The notes under the pieces are model-generated. The model was not told the DNA's origin and ran no database searches. It saw only the letters and a list, made by a program, of their open reading frames with translations. The translations under genes and the position numbers were made by a program. A stretch of DNA of 36,845 nucleotides, taken from NCBI GenBank assembly GCA_045543495.1, contig JAZQMO010000049.1:1-36845 (forward strand). The letters are read 5' to 3'. This DNA is from RGIG5579 sp045543495. Its GTDB lineage: Bacteria; Bacillota; Clostridia; Oscillospirales; SIG627. Below, piece after piece: positions 1 to 7,783 of the stretch (position 1 is the stretch's first letter; the number at the start of each line of letters is the position of its first letter).

Positions 1-960
1 CTTGAAGTAAGAGGAGGAGTCAGAAACGATACGGTAGGGAGAGGTGATAACGGGCTTTACAGCCTCCCAAGCGGTAAGAAGCTCAGTGGAGGGCTGAGGG
101 GGAATCTCGAAATCGCCGGAGGGAGAGATCTTGGAAAGGGTCACATTCTGGGCAGCTACATGGAACCAGTTGTTTGCTCTTTCACCGGTGTAACCGAACA
201 GGTCGGTACCGATCTTGGTGATCTGGCCGTCACCGTCCATATCGGCGGCGGTCTCATTCATGAGCTTGGCCATCATTTCGAGGGTCCATTCGCCCTTCTT
301 TACTACGTCGTAAAGATTGAGGGAGGAGTCATACTTCTCGAGGATGTCGCGGTTTACCCACATGATCCAGGAAGCTCTGTCATCCAAGGTAGCGGCATCG
401 CCGGTAACGAAGAATATCTTACCGCCAACGTTCATACCTGCCATGGCGTTCTGATCCCACCAAGCCTTGGTGAGGTCAACATTTTCCAGGGTATTGAGGT
501 CTACCAAAAGACCTGCGGAAGCCAGGGTTCTGGTCTGCTTAACGGTACCCATAATAAAGTCTGCAATGTAGTCACCTGCAATAAGGGACTCACGGGCGGA
601 CTTACCGGGGTCGGAATATCTTTCCTCGGTGATGGAGCAGTTGTACTTCTCCGCAAGCTGTGCATTGCGGGCGTAAACGGCGTCGTTCACCTTATCACCG
701 GTGGTGGTCTCCGCATACACGGCGTGAGTAGCCAGGTGGCTGGAGGGGTTGGTACCACGGGTCAAGAAGTGGAACACGTGACCGTTCAGGTTTTTGACCT
801 CAGCGGTGTACTTTTTGCTTTCATCCTCGGCCTCGGTGTTAATGGCAACATTACCACCCTTGCCGCCTTCGTCCTCTTCCTTGTCGCAAGCGACGAAGAG
901 GAAGGAGGTAGAGAGCATCAGAACAGCCAAAATCAATGCGAGAATTCTGGTTGCTTTCAT
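1..960 (-). CDS. Extracellular solute-binding lipoprotein, C-terminus outside window
   Basis: An open frame of 320 codons starts at ATG 960-958 and runs off the left edge without a stop, so the C-terminus is missing. The N-terminus is a lipoprotein signal: KATR, a hydrophobic stretch, then lipobox FVAC with the lipidated Cys at residue 25, followed by a Glu/Gly/Lys-rich linker. The rest resembles ABC-type binding proteins: an ADFIMGTVKQTRTLA segment, DLNTL, and a Ca-loop-like DMDGDGQI segment (about residues 241-248) before a LFGYTG motif common in Firmicute sugar-binding proteins. An AAAGGAG ribosome binding site lies upstream. It should capture a solute, probably an oligosaccharide, at the outer face of the membrane. 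The permease genes are not visible; they may lie left of the window. The ligand cannot be told from the sequence. Confidence 0.82.
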   Translation of the reverse strand, partial: MKATRILALILAVLMLSTSFLFVACDKEEDEGGKGGNVAINTEAEDESKKYTAEVKNLNGHVFHFLTRGTNPSSHLATHAVYAETTTGDKVNDAVYARNAQLAEKYNCSITEERYSDPGKSARESLIAGDYIADFIMGTVKQTRTLASAGLLVDLNTLENVDLTKAWWDQNAMAGMNVGGKIFFVTGDAATLDDRASWIMWVNRDILEKYDSSLNLYDVVKKGEWTLEMMAKLMNETAADMDGDGQITKIGTDLFGYTGERANNWFHVAAQNVTLSKISPSGDFEIPPQPSTELLTAWEAVKPVITSPYRIVSDSSSYFK

Positions 961-1010
961 TCTTTTTTCTCCTTTAATAATTTCCCAATCGAACGGATAG
1001 GGTTAATGGT

Positions 1011-1018
1011 ATTCTACC
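1011..1018 (-). promoter_or_regulatory. Possible extended -10 promoter of the solute-binding protein gene
   Basis: On the minus strand the sequence TGGTAGAAT (TAGAAT complementary to 1011-1016) forms an extended -10 element about 45 bases before the start codon. I see no good -35 hexamer at the expected distance, so this is tentative. Confidence 0.35.
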
Positions 1019-1146
1019 ACAAAGCAGGGCTTATGGGGAGAGACTTTCGGGGGAATTTACAATTTTGTCATAAAGCAGAAGAAATTTCGTTTTTTTCGCC
1101 TATAAAACCGGCATCTTTTTTGTGAAAAATCCCAACAAATTCGGCT

Positions 1147-1584
1147 TTATTTTCGACCCGTACTGCCAAATCCTCCCTCTCCCCGCACGGTGTCGGAAAG
1201 CTCCTTGGCCTCGGAAAATTCGGCCTTCAAAAAGGGTGCGATCACAAGCTGTGCGATCCTCTCCCCCGATTCCACGGTCTGCAAAGCTGAGGACTGATTG
1301 TAAAGGGCCACCATAACCTCGCCCCGATAATCTGCATCCACCACCCCCACCTTATTGGCGGGAGCAAGACCGCGCTTTGCGGCAAGAGAGCTTCGGGCAT
1401 AGAGAAAGCCGCCGTAGCCCTCGGGGATCTCTACGGCAAGGCCTGTATGGATCAAAACGGTTTCGCCGGGGGCGATAACAACGGGGCTATCGCTGAGGGC
1501 ATACAGATCGGCCCCTGCGCTGTAAGGGGAGCCGTAGGTGGGTAATTTCGCTTCGGGAGAAAGCTTTTTGACTTTGATTTCCAT
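1147..1584 (-). CDS. dut: dUTP diphosphatase (dUTPase)
   Basis: A 145-residue trimeric-type dUTPase, which hydrolyses dUTP to dUMP and PPi, keeps uracil out of DNA and supplies dUMP for dTMP synthesis. All five family motifs are present: AGADLYA (23-29), RSSLA (64-68), GVVDADYRGEV (80-90, with the catalytic Asp at about 83), GERIAQLVI (107-115) and the C-terminal P-loop-like GEGGFGSTGR (135-144). Length is typical. I chose ATG at 1584 because an AAAGGAAGAG ribosome binding site sits just before it; an upstream in-frame ATG at 1608 would put this site inside the gene. It has its own promoter and is followed by the solute-binding gene on the same strand, with no sign of a functional link. Confidence 0.95.
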   Translation of the reverse strand: MEIKVKKLSPEAKLPTYGSPYSAGADLYALSDSPVVIAPGETVLIHTGLAVEIPEGYGGFLYARSSLAAKRGLAPANKVGVVDADYRGEVMVALYNQSSALQTVESGERIAQLVIAPFLKAEFSEAKELSDTVRGEGGFGSTGRK

Positions 1585-1611
1585 AATCTCTTCCTTTCGT
1601 TTTTTCATTCT

Positions 1612-1640
1612 ATTATATCATACCGATCACAGATCCGCAA
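1612..1640 (-). promoter_or_regulatory. dut promoter
   Basis: Minus strand TTGCGG (1640-1635), a 17-base spacer and TATAAT (1617-1612), with a TG one base upstream of the -10 (extended -10). It lies about 30 bases before the dut start codon. Confidence 0.65.
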
Positions 1641-1641
1641 G

Positions 1642-1683
1642 AAAAAAAGAGAGAGACCGCTTTTTAACAAAGGGATCCCTCTC
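1642..1683 (-). terminator. Probable terminator after the NhaC antiporter gene
   Basis: On the minus strand GAGAGGGATC pairs, with two mismatches, with GGTCTCTCTC and is followed by seven T residues. It lies 20 bases after the antiporter stop codon. Confidence 0.5.
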
Positions 1684-1702
1684 AAGCTTCATTTTCGCTT
1701 TT

Positions 1703-3541
1703 TTACTGCTTTTTCACCGCAAAGGCACGGATAAGAAGCAGGGTACCGATCATCATCACAATGGCGATGGGAAGGGTGATAAAGGCATTGGGAACAAAGC
1801 CTGCAATGATGTATGCCACGAAGGACACCCCTGCCACGGTGAGGGCATAGGGAAGCTGGGTGGATACGTGATTCAAGTGATTGGACTGGCTGCCTGCAGA
1901 GGCCATAATGGTGGTATCGGAAATGGGGCTGCAGTGGTCACCGCAAACGGCACCTGCCATACAAGCGGAAATGGCCACAACGGTCAGGGCATTATCGGTG
2001 CTGCCGAATACGGAGAGCACAATGGGAATGAGAATTCCGAAGGTGCCCCAAGAGGTACCGGTGGCAAAGGAGAGACCCACGGCGATCAGGAAGATGATGG
2101 CGGGCAGGAAGTTGGCAAGGCCTGCGGCGGAACCCTCCACCAAATTGGAAATGAAGATCTTGGCACCGAGGGAATCGGTCATAGCCTTCAGAGTCCAAGC
2201 GCAGACCAGAATCATAATGGCGGGAACCATGGCCTTGAAGCCCTCGGGAACGGATTCCATAATAGACTTAAAGGAAAGCACTCTTCTGGCAAGGAAATAA
2301 ATAACGGCGAAGATCACGGTGATAAAGGAGCCGTATACCAGACCGACGGAGGCATCGGAATTGGAGAAGGCCACGATGAAGTTGCGGTAGCCGTCAGAGG
2401 TGGCATCAAAGAAGCCGCCGGAATAGATCATACCGATAACACAGGCTACAATGAGGAACAGGATCGGAACCACAAGGTCGTACACTCTGCCCTTGGGGTT
2501 GGCATCCTTATCCTCGGTGACACTGTTCAAAAATTCTTCTGCGCCGGAGGTGAACAGATCCCCCTTTTCCACGGCGTTCTTCTCGTGGGTGAGCATGGGG
2601 CCGTAGTCAAAGCGGGTGAAGGCCAGAACCAGCATCATCACAATGGTGAGAAGGGCGTAGAAGTTAAAGGGAATGGCCTGAATGAACAGGGAGATGCCGC
2701 TCATGGGTCCCTCGCCCTGTGCAAAGCCTGCCACGGCGGCGGCCCAGGAGGAAATGGGAGCGATGATACAAACGGGAGCGGCGGTGGCGTCGATCAGGTA
2801 AGCAAGCTTGGCACGGCTGATCTTATGCTTATCGGACACGGAGCGCATGACGGAGCCTACGGTGAGGCAGTTGAAATAGTCATCAATGAAGATCATGCAG
2901 CCCAGAATAACGGTGGCGATCTGTGCGCCGGTGCGGCTCTTGATATGCTTTGCGGCCCAGCGACCGAAGGCGGCAGAGCCACCCGCCTTATTCATCATGG
3001 AGACCAGAGCACCCAGCATCACAAGGAAGATCAGGATACCCATATTGTAGGAATCGGCGGCAGAGGCAACAAAGCCGTCGCTGAACACGTGGGTCACGGT
3101 GCCTTCGAAATGAAAGCCCGACCAAATGAGACCGCCTGCCAGAATTCCCACGAACAGAGAGGAGTATACCTCTTTGGTAATGAGGGCCAGCGCAATGGCG
3201 ATAATGGGAGGCAAAAGAGACCAGAAGGTGGCAAAGGCGGGCGTGGTTTCCCGAATCTTTTCCACGGCGGCCTGAGAATTCTTCTCAAACTCGGGGTCGG
3301 CCTGCATATTGTCAGCATAATTGTCGATATATTCCTGAGCAGAGGCATCGGGAGTGATCTCGCTCTCCTCGCTGACGGTGAAGGATTCCTCGAAGTTGTA
3401 TGCGGTGCCGTCCACCTCAAAGCCGCCTGCGGGGGCAGCCTCTTCGGCGGCCTGATCCATGGCGTACACGGAAAGACCGAGCACGGTGGAAAGCAGAACG
3501 AAGATCAGAAGGCAACACAAAAGCTTTTTGGTTCTGAACAT
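1703..3541 (-). CDS. NhaC-family Na+/H+ antiporter with N-terminal signal sequence
   Basis: A 612-residue polytopic membrane protein of the NhaC type, expected to exchange Na+ for H+. Family signatures: IFIDDYFNCLTVGSVMRS (217-234), GTSWGTFGILIP (495-506), and the GDHCSPISDTTIMAS block (534-548) followed by HV.TQLPYA. The N-terminus is a cleavable-looking signal (residues 1-27) followed by about 70 residues of acidic extracytoplasmic sequence before the first core helix, a layout I associate with clostridial members. The start is ATG 3541, preceded by GAAAGGAG; a TTG at 3556 lies upstream of that site and is rejected. Transcription should start from the strong promoter at 3574-3602. The gene is divergent from the MarR regulator at 3751, but no operator is seen at its own promoter. 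The transported ion is inferred from family only. Confidence 0.9.
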   Translation of the reverse strand: MFRTKKLLCCLLIFVLLSTVLGLSVYAMDQAAEEAAPAGGFEVDGTAYNFEESFTVSEESEITPDASAQEYIDNYADNMQADPEFEKNSQAAVEKIRETTPAFATFWSLLPPIIAIALALITKEVYSSLFVGILAGGLIWSGFHFEGTVTHVFSDGFVASAADSYNMGILIFLVMLGALVSMMNKAGGSAAFGRWAAKHIKSRTGAQIATVILGCMIFIDDYFNCLTVGSVMRSVSDKHKISRAKLAYLIDATAAPVCIIAPISSWAAAVAGFAQGEGPMSGISLFIQAIPFNFYALLTIVMMLVLAFTRFDYGPMLTHEKNAVEKGDLFTSGAEEFLNSVTEDKDANPKGRVYDLVVPILFLIVACVIGMIYSGGFFDATSDGYRNFIVAFSNSDASVGLVYGSFITVIFAVIYFLARRVLSFKSIMESVPEGFKAMVPAIMILVCAWTLKAMTDSLGAKIFISNLVEGSAAGLANFLPAIIFLIAVGLSFATGTSWGTFGILIPIVLSVFGSTDNALTVVAISACMAGAVCGDHCSPISDTTIMASAGSQSNHLNHVSTQLPYALTVAGVSFVAYIIAGFVPNAFITLPIAIVMMIGTLLLIRAFAVKKQ

Positions 3542-3573
3542 AATTGCTCCTTTCAAATGTAAAAAGATATCTT

Positions 3574-3602
3574 ATTTTACCCTATCGTTCACAGTTTGTC
3601 AA
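3574..3602 (-). promoter_or_regulatory. Promoter of the NhaC antiporter gene
   Basis: Minus strand TTGACA (3602-3597), 17-base spacer, TAAAAT (3579-3574), 32 bases before the ATG at 3541. A second overlapping TTTGACA lies just upstream. Confidence 0.8.
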
Positions 3603-3660
3603 CTTTTTTGTCAAATCTTGTGACCCCGTGTAAAAAGGGCCGAAAAAATGGAAAAAAGTA

Positions 3661-3689
3661 TTGACAAGTCCCTGACGGCGGGGTAGAAT
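3661..3689 (+). promoter_or_regulatory. Promoter of the marR-ABC operon
   Basis: TTGACA (3661-3666), 17-base spacer, TAGAAT (3684-3689). The predicted transcript start falls near 3696, directly before the perfect palindrome at 3702-3723, so a regulator bound there would block the promoter or early elongation. Confidence 0.85.
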
Positions 3690-3701
3690 GGTTGCAAAAG
3701 C

Positions 3702-3723
3702 AATCGTTGCAATTGCAACGATT
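3702..3723 (+). promoter_or_regulatory. 22-bp perfect palindrome, likely MarR operator
   Basis: The half site AATCGTTGCAA is followed immediately by its exact reverse complement, 22 bp in all. A further GTTGCAA half site lies at 3691-3697. The palindrome sits between the promoter and the start codon of the MarR-type gene, the usual place for an autorepressor operator. Confidence 0.75.
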
Positions 3724-3750
3724 CGGATTTTGCTGAAAGGAGTTTTCTTT

Positions 3751-4176
3751 ATGTCGGTAATGCGCTACGTGAGCCAGGCCGCTCGGGCTTACGCCCTCTA
3801 TCGGGACGAAAAGCTCAAGGCACTGGGGCTTTCCGCCGCCAAGGCCTCGTATCTGATCGCCATTCGCAACCACCCCGGCACCACCCAAGAGGAATTGGCC
3901 CTGCATTTGGTTTACAATGCCTCCAGCGTGGCCCGTCAGGTGGCAAGGCTGGAGAAGGACGGGTTTATCCGTCGGGAGCGAAGCCGGGAGGACAGGAGGC
4001 AGTTTCTCCTGTATGCCACCCAAAAGGGGCTGGATGTTTTGCCGCAGGTGTTGCAGATCAATTCTTCCTTTATCAATAAAATGAATACGGCCTTTTCCCC
4101 CGAGGACTTGGAAACCCTTCAGAATTTAACCCGTCGACTGTGCCTTTGTGCCAAGGAGTCTTGCCAAGAGCTATGA
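3751..4176 (+). CDS. MarR-family transcriptional regulator
   Basis: A 141-residue winged-helix regulator. Seen: a helical N-terminus, the HTH region TTQEELALHLVYNASSVARQVARLEKDGFI (about 44-73) and the wing RRERSREDRR (74-83) followed by FLLYATQKGLDVL, the standard MarR pattern, then a C-terminal dimerisation helix. The start is ATG 3751, set by the AAAGGAG at 3737-3742; an earlier in-frame ATG at 3688 falls within the -10 element and is not credible. Its TGA overlaps the ATG of the first ABC gene (4173-4176), so the three genes form a translationally coupled operon. It most likely represses its own operon through the palindrome at 3702-3723 and is released by a compound exported by the ABC pair. 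The inducer is unknown. Confidence 0.9.
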   Translation: MSVMRYVSQAARAYALYRDEKLKALGLSAAKASYLIAIRNHPGTTQEELALHLVYNASSVARQVARLEKDGFIRRERSREDRRQFLLYATQKGLDVLPQVLQINSSFINKMNTAFSPEDLETLQNLTRRLCLCAKESCQEL

Positions 4177-5897
4177 AAAAAATCTTTGAATACTTAAAGC
4201 CCTATTCTCTTTATATGTCCTTCTCCATCGTCATTAAGACCGTGGGCACCCTGATGGATCTTGTGATCCCCTATCTTTTGGGCTATATTCTGGACGAGGT
4301 GGTGCCGCAGGTGGAGGAAAGCGGGATCAAGCCTGTGTTTTACTGGGGCGGCGGCATGATCCTGTGCGCTGTCATCGCCTTCGTGACCAATGTGATCGCC
4401 AACCGCCGCACCGCAAAGATCGCCAAGGATGTGGTGCAGGATCTGCGCAGAGATATGTTTGACAAGATCCTGTCTCTGTCTGCCGCTCAGACCGATGCCT
4501 TCACCATCCCCTCCTTGGTGGCGAGAATGTCCAGCGACACCTACTCCATTCACAATATGATCAACACCCTCTACCGAGGAGGCTTCCGTGCCGTGATCCT
4601 TTTGCTGGGCGGTGTCATTGTGACCCTTCTCATTGAGCCCGTGCTCTCCCTTGCCTTCATTGGCCTTCTTCCCCTGATGTTTTTGATGATCACCTTCCTT
4701 TCCAAAAGGGGTACCTCTCTGTTTAAGTACAAGCAGATGCGGGTGGACCGTATGGTGGAAAAGGTGCGGGATACCTTCACGGGGATCCGTGTCATCAAGG
4801 CCCTTTCCAAGGTGGACTATGAAAAGGAAGACTTCGGCAAGGTCAATTTGGCCCTGAGCCGCAGCGAGGAAAAGGCCAACATTACCATGGGTGCCACAAG
4901 ACCCGTGTTCAGCGTCTTTCTCAATTTGGGTATGACCGCTATGGTGGCCCTTGGCGCCTGGCGGGTGCACACGGGGCACTCCGCGCCGGGGCAGATCATT
5001 TCCTTTATGTCCTATTTTACCATTATTCTCAACGCCACCCTGATGCTCACCCGTATCTTCACCGTTTACTCCCGAGGTGCGGCAAGCGCCGACCGTATTG
5101 CCCACGTTTTGGATGAAAAAGAGGATCTTCTTTGCTTGGGAGACGGCGGCGTGAGAAAAAGCCCTTCGTATTTGGAATTTCGCAACGTAAGCTTTGCTTA
5201 CCGCGGCACGGGGCTCATTCTGAAAAACATTTCCTTCACTTTGGAAAAGGGGCAGACCCTTGGCATCATCGGCGGAACGGGAAGCGGAAAAAGCACCCTG
5301 ATCCAGCTGCTCCTTCGCTTTTACGATCCCAAGGAGGGGCAAATTTTGCTGGAGGGGCGTGACCTGAGGGAATACCCCCGAGAAGAGCTGAGAGAGAAAT
5401 TCGGTGTGGTATTCCAAAATGACTTTTTAATGGCCGATACCATAGAAGAAAATATTTCCTTCGGGCGGGACATCACCCCCGAGCGGCTGGAAAAAGCGCT
5501 GGAAAATGCCCAAGCCGCCGATTTTGTGCGGGAAAAGGAGGGCGGCAAGGACTATACCCTCACCACCAAGGGACAAAACCTTTCGGGCGGTCAGCGGCAG
5601 AGAGTGCTGTTGGCCCGTGCCTTGGCGGATGAGAGCGAAATTTTGATTTTGGATGACGCCTCCTCCGCTCTGGACTACAAGACCGATGCAAAATTGCGCC
5701 GTGCCATCGGGGAGGGATACAAAGGCTCCACCCTCATTGTGGTGGCACAGAGAATCAGCTCCATTAAGGATTCCGATCTGATTCTGGTTTTGGAAAACGG
5801 AGAGGTGATCGGGCAGGGCAAGCACGAGGATCTGTCCGAGCGCTGCGAGGTCTACAAGGAAATCGCTCTTTCTCAAATGGGGGAGGTGACAAAATGA
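4173..5897 (+). CDS. ABC exporter half-transporter with degenerate ATP site
   Basis: A 574-residue type IV (multidrug/lipid exporter) ABC protein: six membrane helices (about 1-320) then a nucleotide-binding domain. Walker A is GGTGSGKST (367-375), signature LSGGQRQR (470-477) and Walker B ILILDD (490-495). Position 495, normally the catalytic Glu, is Asp, and the switch His is replaced by Gln526 (VVAQR). These changes mark it as the subunit that supplies the degenerate nucleotide site of a heterodimer, as in the LmrCD, BmrCD and TM287/288 families. The start ATG 4173 overlaps the MarR stop; CAAGGAG at 4152-4158 is the likely ribosome binding site. It pairs with the next gene. The substrate is unknown; drug or lipid export is inferred from the MarR partner. 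Confidence 0.94.
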   Translation: MKKIFEYLKPYSLYMSFSIVIKTVGTLMDLVIPYLLGYILDEVVPQVEESGIKPVFYWGGGMILCAVIAFVTNVIANRRTAKIAKDVVQDLRRDMFDKILSLSAAQTDAFTIPSLVARMSSDTYSIHNMINTLYRGGFRAVILLLGGVIVTLLIEPVLSLAFIGLLPLMFLMITFLSKRGTSLFKYKQMRVDRMVEKVRDTFTGIRVIKALSKVDYEKEDFGKVNLALSRSEEKANITMGATRPVFSVFLNLGMTAMVALGAWRVHTGHSAPGQIISFMSYFTIILNATLMLTRIFTVYSRGAASADRIAHVLDEKEDLLCLGDGGVRKSPSYLEFRNVSFAYRGTGLILKNISFTLEKGQTLGIIGGTGSGKSTLIQLLLRFYDPKEGQILLEGRDLREYPREELREKFGVVFQNDFLMADTIEENISFGRDITPERLEKALENAQAADFVREKEGGKDYTLTTKGQNLSGGQRQRVLLARALADESEILILDDASSALDYKTDAKLRRAIGEGYKGSTLIVVAQRISSIKDSDLILVLENGEVIGQGKHEDLSERCEVYKEIALSQMGEVTK

Positions 5898-7678
5898 GCC
5901 GCTTTGATCAGGAACGGGAAAAGAAGCGCTACAAGGGAGAAAACGTCTACCTGCGCTTATCCAAATACCTTTTGAAATTCCCCTTATCAGGGCTTTTTGC
6001 GCTGGGGCTTGTGATCGCCTCCAACGCCTTTGCCCTGATCGGCCCTTCCCTCTCGGGCAAGGCCATTGACGCCATCCGATACGATCCCATGACCCGCACG
6101 GCCAACGTGGATTTTGATACCGTATTTCTCTACTGCGGGTATATGGCTCTGTTTTATGTTTTGTCTGCTCTGCTTTCCTTTATCCTTTCGGTAACGATCA
6201 CACGCTTTTCCCAAAAGATCACCAGAAGGATCCGTCAGGATGTCTACAACAAGCTCCTCACCCTGCCCGTGGGGTATTTTGACAAGCTTCAGGCGGGAGA
6301 TGTGATCAGCCGTCTTTCCTACGATATTGACACCATCAACACCTCCCTGACCAGCGATCTGGTGCAGATCTTCACCTCACTCATCACCATTACGGGTGCC
6401 TTCTTTATGATGCTTGGGATCTCCTGGAAGATGCTTCTGCTCTTTCTTATTACCCTTCCCTTCTCCATTTACTTTACCGTTCGGAGAAGCACGCTGGTCA
6501 GACCCCTGTTCCGCAAAAGAAGCGCAGAGCTTGGAAACCTCAACGGCTACACCGAGGAGATCCTCTCCGGTGCTAAGACCATCAAGGCCTACGGCAAGGA
6601 AAAGGTCTTTTCCAAGCGATACGCCCACCGCAATAAAATGGCCTCCGATGCCTACTACAATGCAGATTTTCAGGCTGCCCTTATCGGCCCCGGTGTGAAC
6701 TTTATCAACAATCTTTCCACCTCCGTCATCAGCATTGCGGGAGCCTGCTTCTTCATTTTCGGTGCCATTTCTCTGGGCAATATCTCCTCCTTTATTCTTT
6801 ACAGCCGCCGCTTCTCGGGCCCCATCAATGAATTTTCCAATATTTTGGCCGATCTGCAAAGCCTTAGAAGCGCCTCGGAGCGGATCTTCGCCCTCATTGA
6901 CGAAGCCCCCGAGAAGGAGGATGACCCCGACGCCATCCCTCTCCCCGAGGCCAAGGGGGAGATCGAATTTCAAAACGTTCGCTTCTCCTACGATCCCGAC
7001 CGTGTGATCCTTCACAACCTCAACCTCAAGGTGCCCGCAGGCAAGACCGTGGCCATTGTGGGCCCCACAGGCGGGGGAAAGACCACCATCGTCAACCTTC
7101 TGATGCGCTTTTACGATTATCAGTCGGGGCAGATTTTGCTGGACGGCCACCCCATTCACAAGATCCGCCGTGCGGATCTGCGCCGTGCCTTTACCATGGT
7201 GCTGCAGGACACCTGGCTTATGGGAGGCACCGTGGCGGAGAACATTGCCTACGGTTCCGAAAACGCCACCCGAGCCCAAATTGAGGAAGCGGCCAAAAAA
7301 GCGGGGATCCATTCCTTTATCACCTCCCTCCCCTTGGGGTACGACACCCGAATGGAGGACGGAGGACTGAACATCTCCAAGGGGCAAAAGCAGCTTCTGA
7401 CCATTGCACGCAGTATGCTCTCCGATGCCAAAATGCTGATTTTGGACGAGGCCACCAGTAATGTGGACACCCGAACGGAGATCAAGATCGAGAAGGCCAT
7501 GCTCAAATTGATGGAGGGCAGAACCTGCTTTGTCATTGCGCACCGCTTGTCCACCATTAAAAATGCCGATATGATCTTGGTAGTGAAAAGCGGCGATGTG
7601 GTGGAAACGGGAACCCACGAGAGCCTTTTGGCGCAAAACGGCTTCTATGCCGAGCTGTACCGCTCTCAATACGAATAA
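5894..7678 (+). CDS. ABC exporter half-transporter with consensus catalytic residues
   Basis: A 594-residue partner of the preceding exporter gene, joined to it by an ATGA overlap (5894-5897) behind a GGGAGG ribosome binding site. Six membrane helices are followed by a nucleotide-binding domain with Walker A GPTGGGKTT (390-398), Walker B MLILDE (catalytic Glu519) and the switch His550 in VIAHRLSTI, all intact. Its signature motif, however, is NISKGQKQ (ISKGQ, 494-498) rather than LSGGQ. Since each ATP site uses Walker A/B of one subunit and the signature of the other, this protein's Walker motifs plus LSGGQ of its partner make one active site, while the other site is doubly degenerate. It is the last gene of the operon, followed by a strong terminator. 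Confidence 0.94.
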   Translation: MSRFDQEREKKRYKGENVYLRLSKYLLKFPLSGLFALGLVIASNAFALIGPSLSGKAIDAIRYDPMTRTANVDFDTVFLYCGYMALFYVLSALLSFILSVTITRFSQKITRRIRQDVYNKLLTLPVGYFDKLQAGDVISRLSYDIDTINTSLTSDLVQIFTSLITITGAFFMMLGISWKMLLLFLITLPFSIYFTVRRSTLVRPLFRKRSAELGNLNGYTEEILSGAKTIKAYGKEKVFSKRYAHRNKMASDAYYNADFQAALIGPGVNFINNLSTSVISIAGACFFIFGAISLGNISSFILYSRRFSGPINEFSNILADLQSLRSASERIFALIDEAPEKEDDPDAIPLPEAKGEIEFQNVRFSYDPDRVILHNLNLKVPAGKTVAIVGPTGGGKTTIVNLLMRFYDYQSGQILLDGHPIHKIRRADLRRAFTMVLQDTWLMGGTVAENIAYGSENATRAQIEEAAKKAGIHSFITSLPLGYDTRMEDGGLNISKGQKQLLTIARSMLSDAKMLILDEATSNVDTRTEIKIEKAMLKLMEGRTCFVIAHRLSTIKNADMILVVKSGDVVETGTHESLLAQNGFYAELYRSQYE

Positions 7679-7681
7679 AAA

Positions 7682-7715
7682 GAAAAAATGGAAGGAAATT
7701 TCCTTCCATTTTTTC
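7682..7715 (+). terminator. Rho-independent terminator of the marR-ABC operon
   Basis: A perfect inverted repeat: GAAAAAATGGAAGGAAA is followed directly by its reverse complement, ending in a T-rich run, starting 4 bases after the ABC stop codon. Confidence 0.85.
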
Positions 7716-7722
7716 TTTTTTC

Positions 7723-7751
7723 TTTACTTTCCGTTCACTTTGGAGTATGAT
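7723..7751 (+). promoter_or_regulatory. Possible promoter of the LRR lipoprotein-nuclease operon
   Basis: TTTACT (7723-7728), 17-base spacer, TATGAT (7746-7751), 33 bases before the ATG at 7784. The -35 is weak. Confidence 0.5.
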
Positions 7752-7783
7752 AAGAAAAGATACTAAGAAAGGCAAGTCAAACC

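Noticed and set aside
160..1125. Long plus-strand open frame opposite the solute-binding protein
   Set aside because: It is antisense to a lipoprotein gene with good start, lipobox and family motifs; its Gly/Val/His-rich composition is that of an antisense shadow.
1538..3562. Long plus-strand frame opposite the NhaC antiporter
   Set aside because: Gly/His/Asn-rich shadow of a gene with clear NhaC motifs and ribosome binding site on the other strand.
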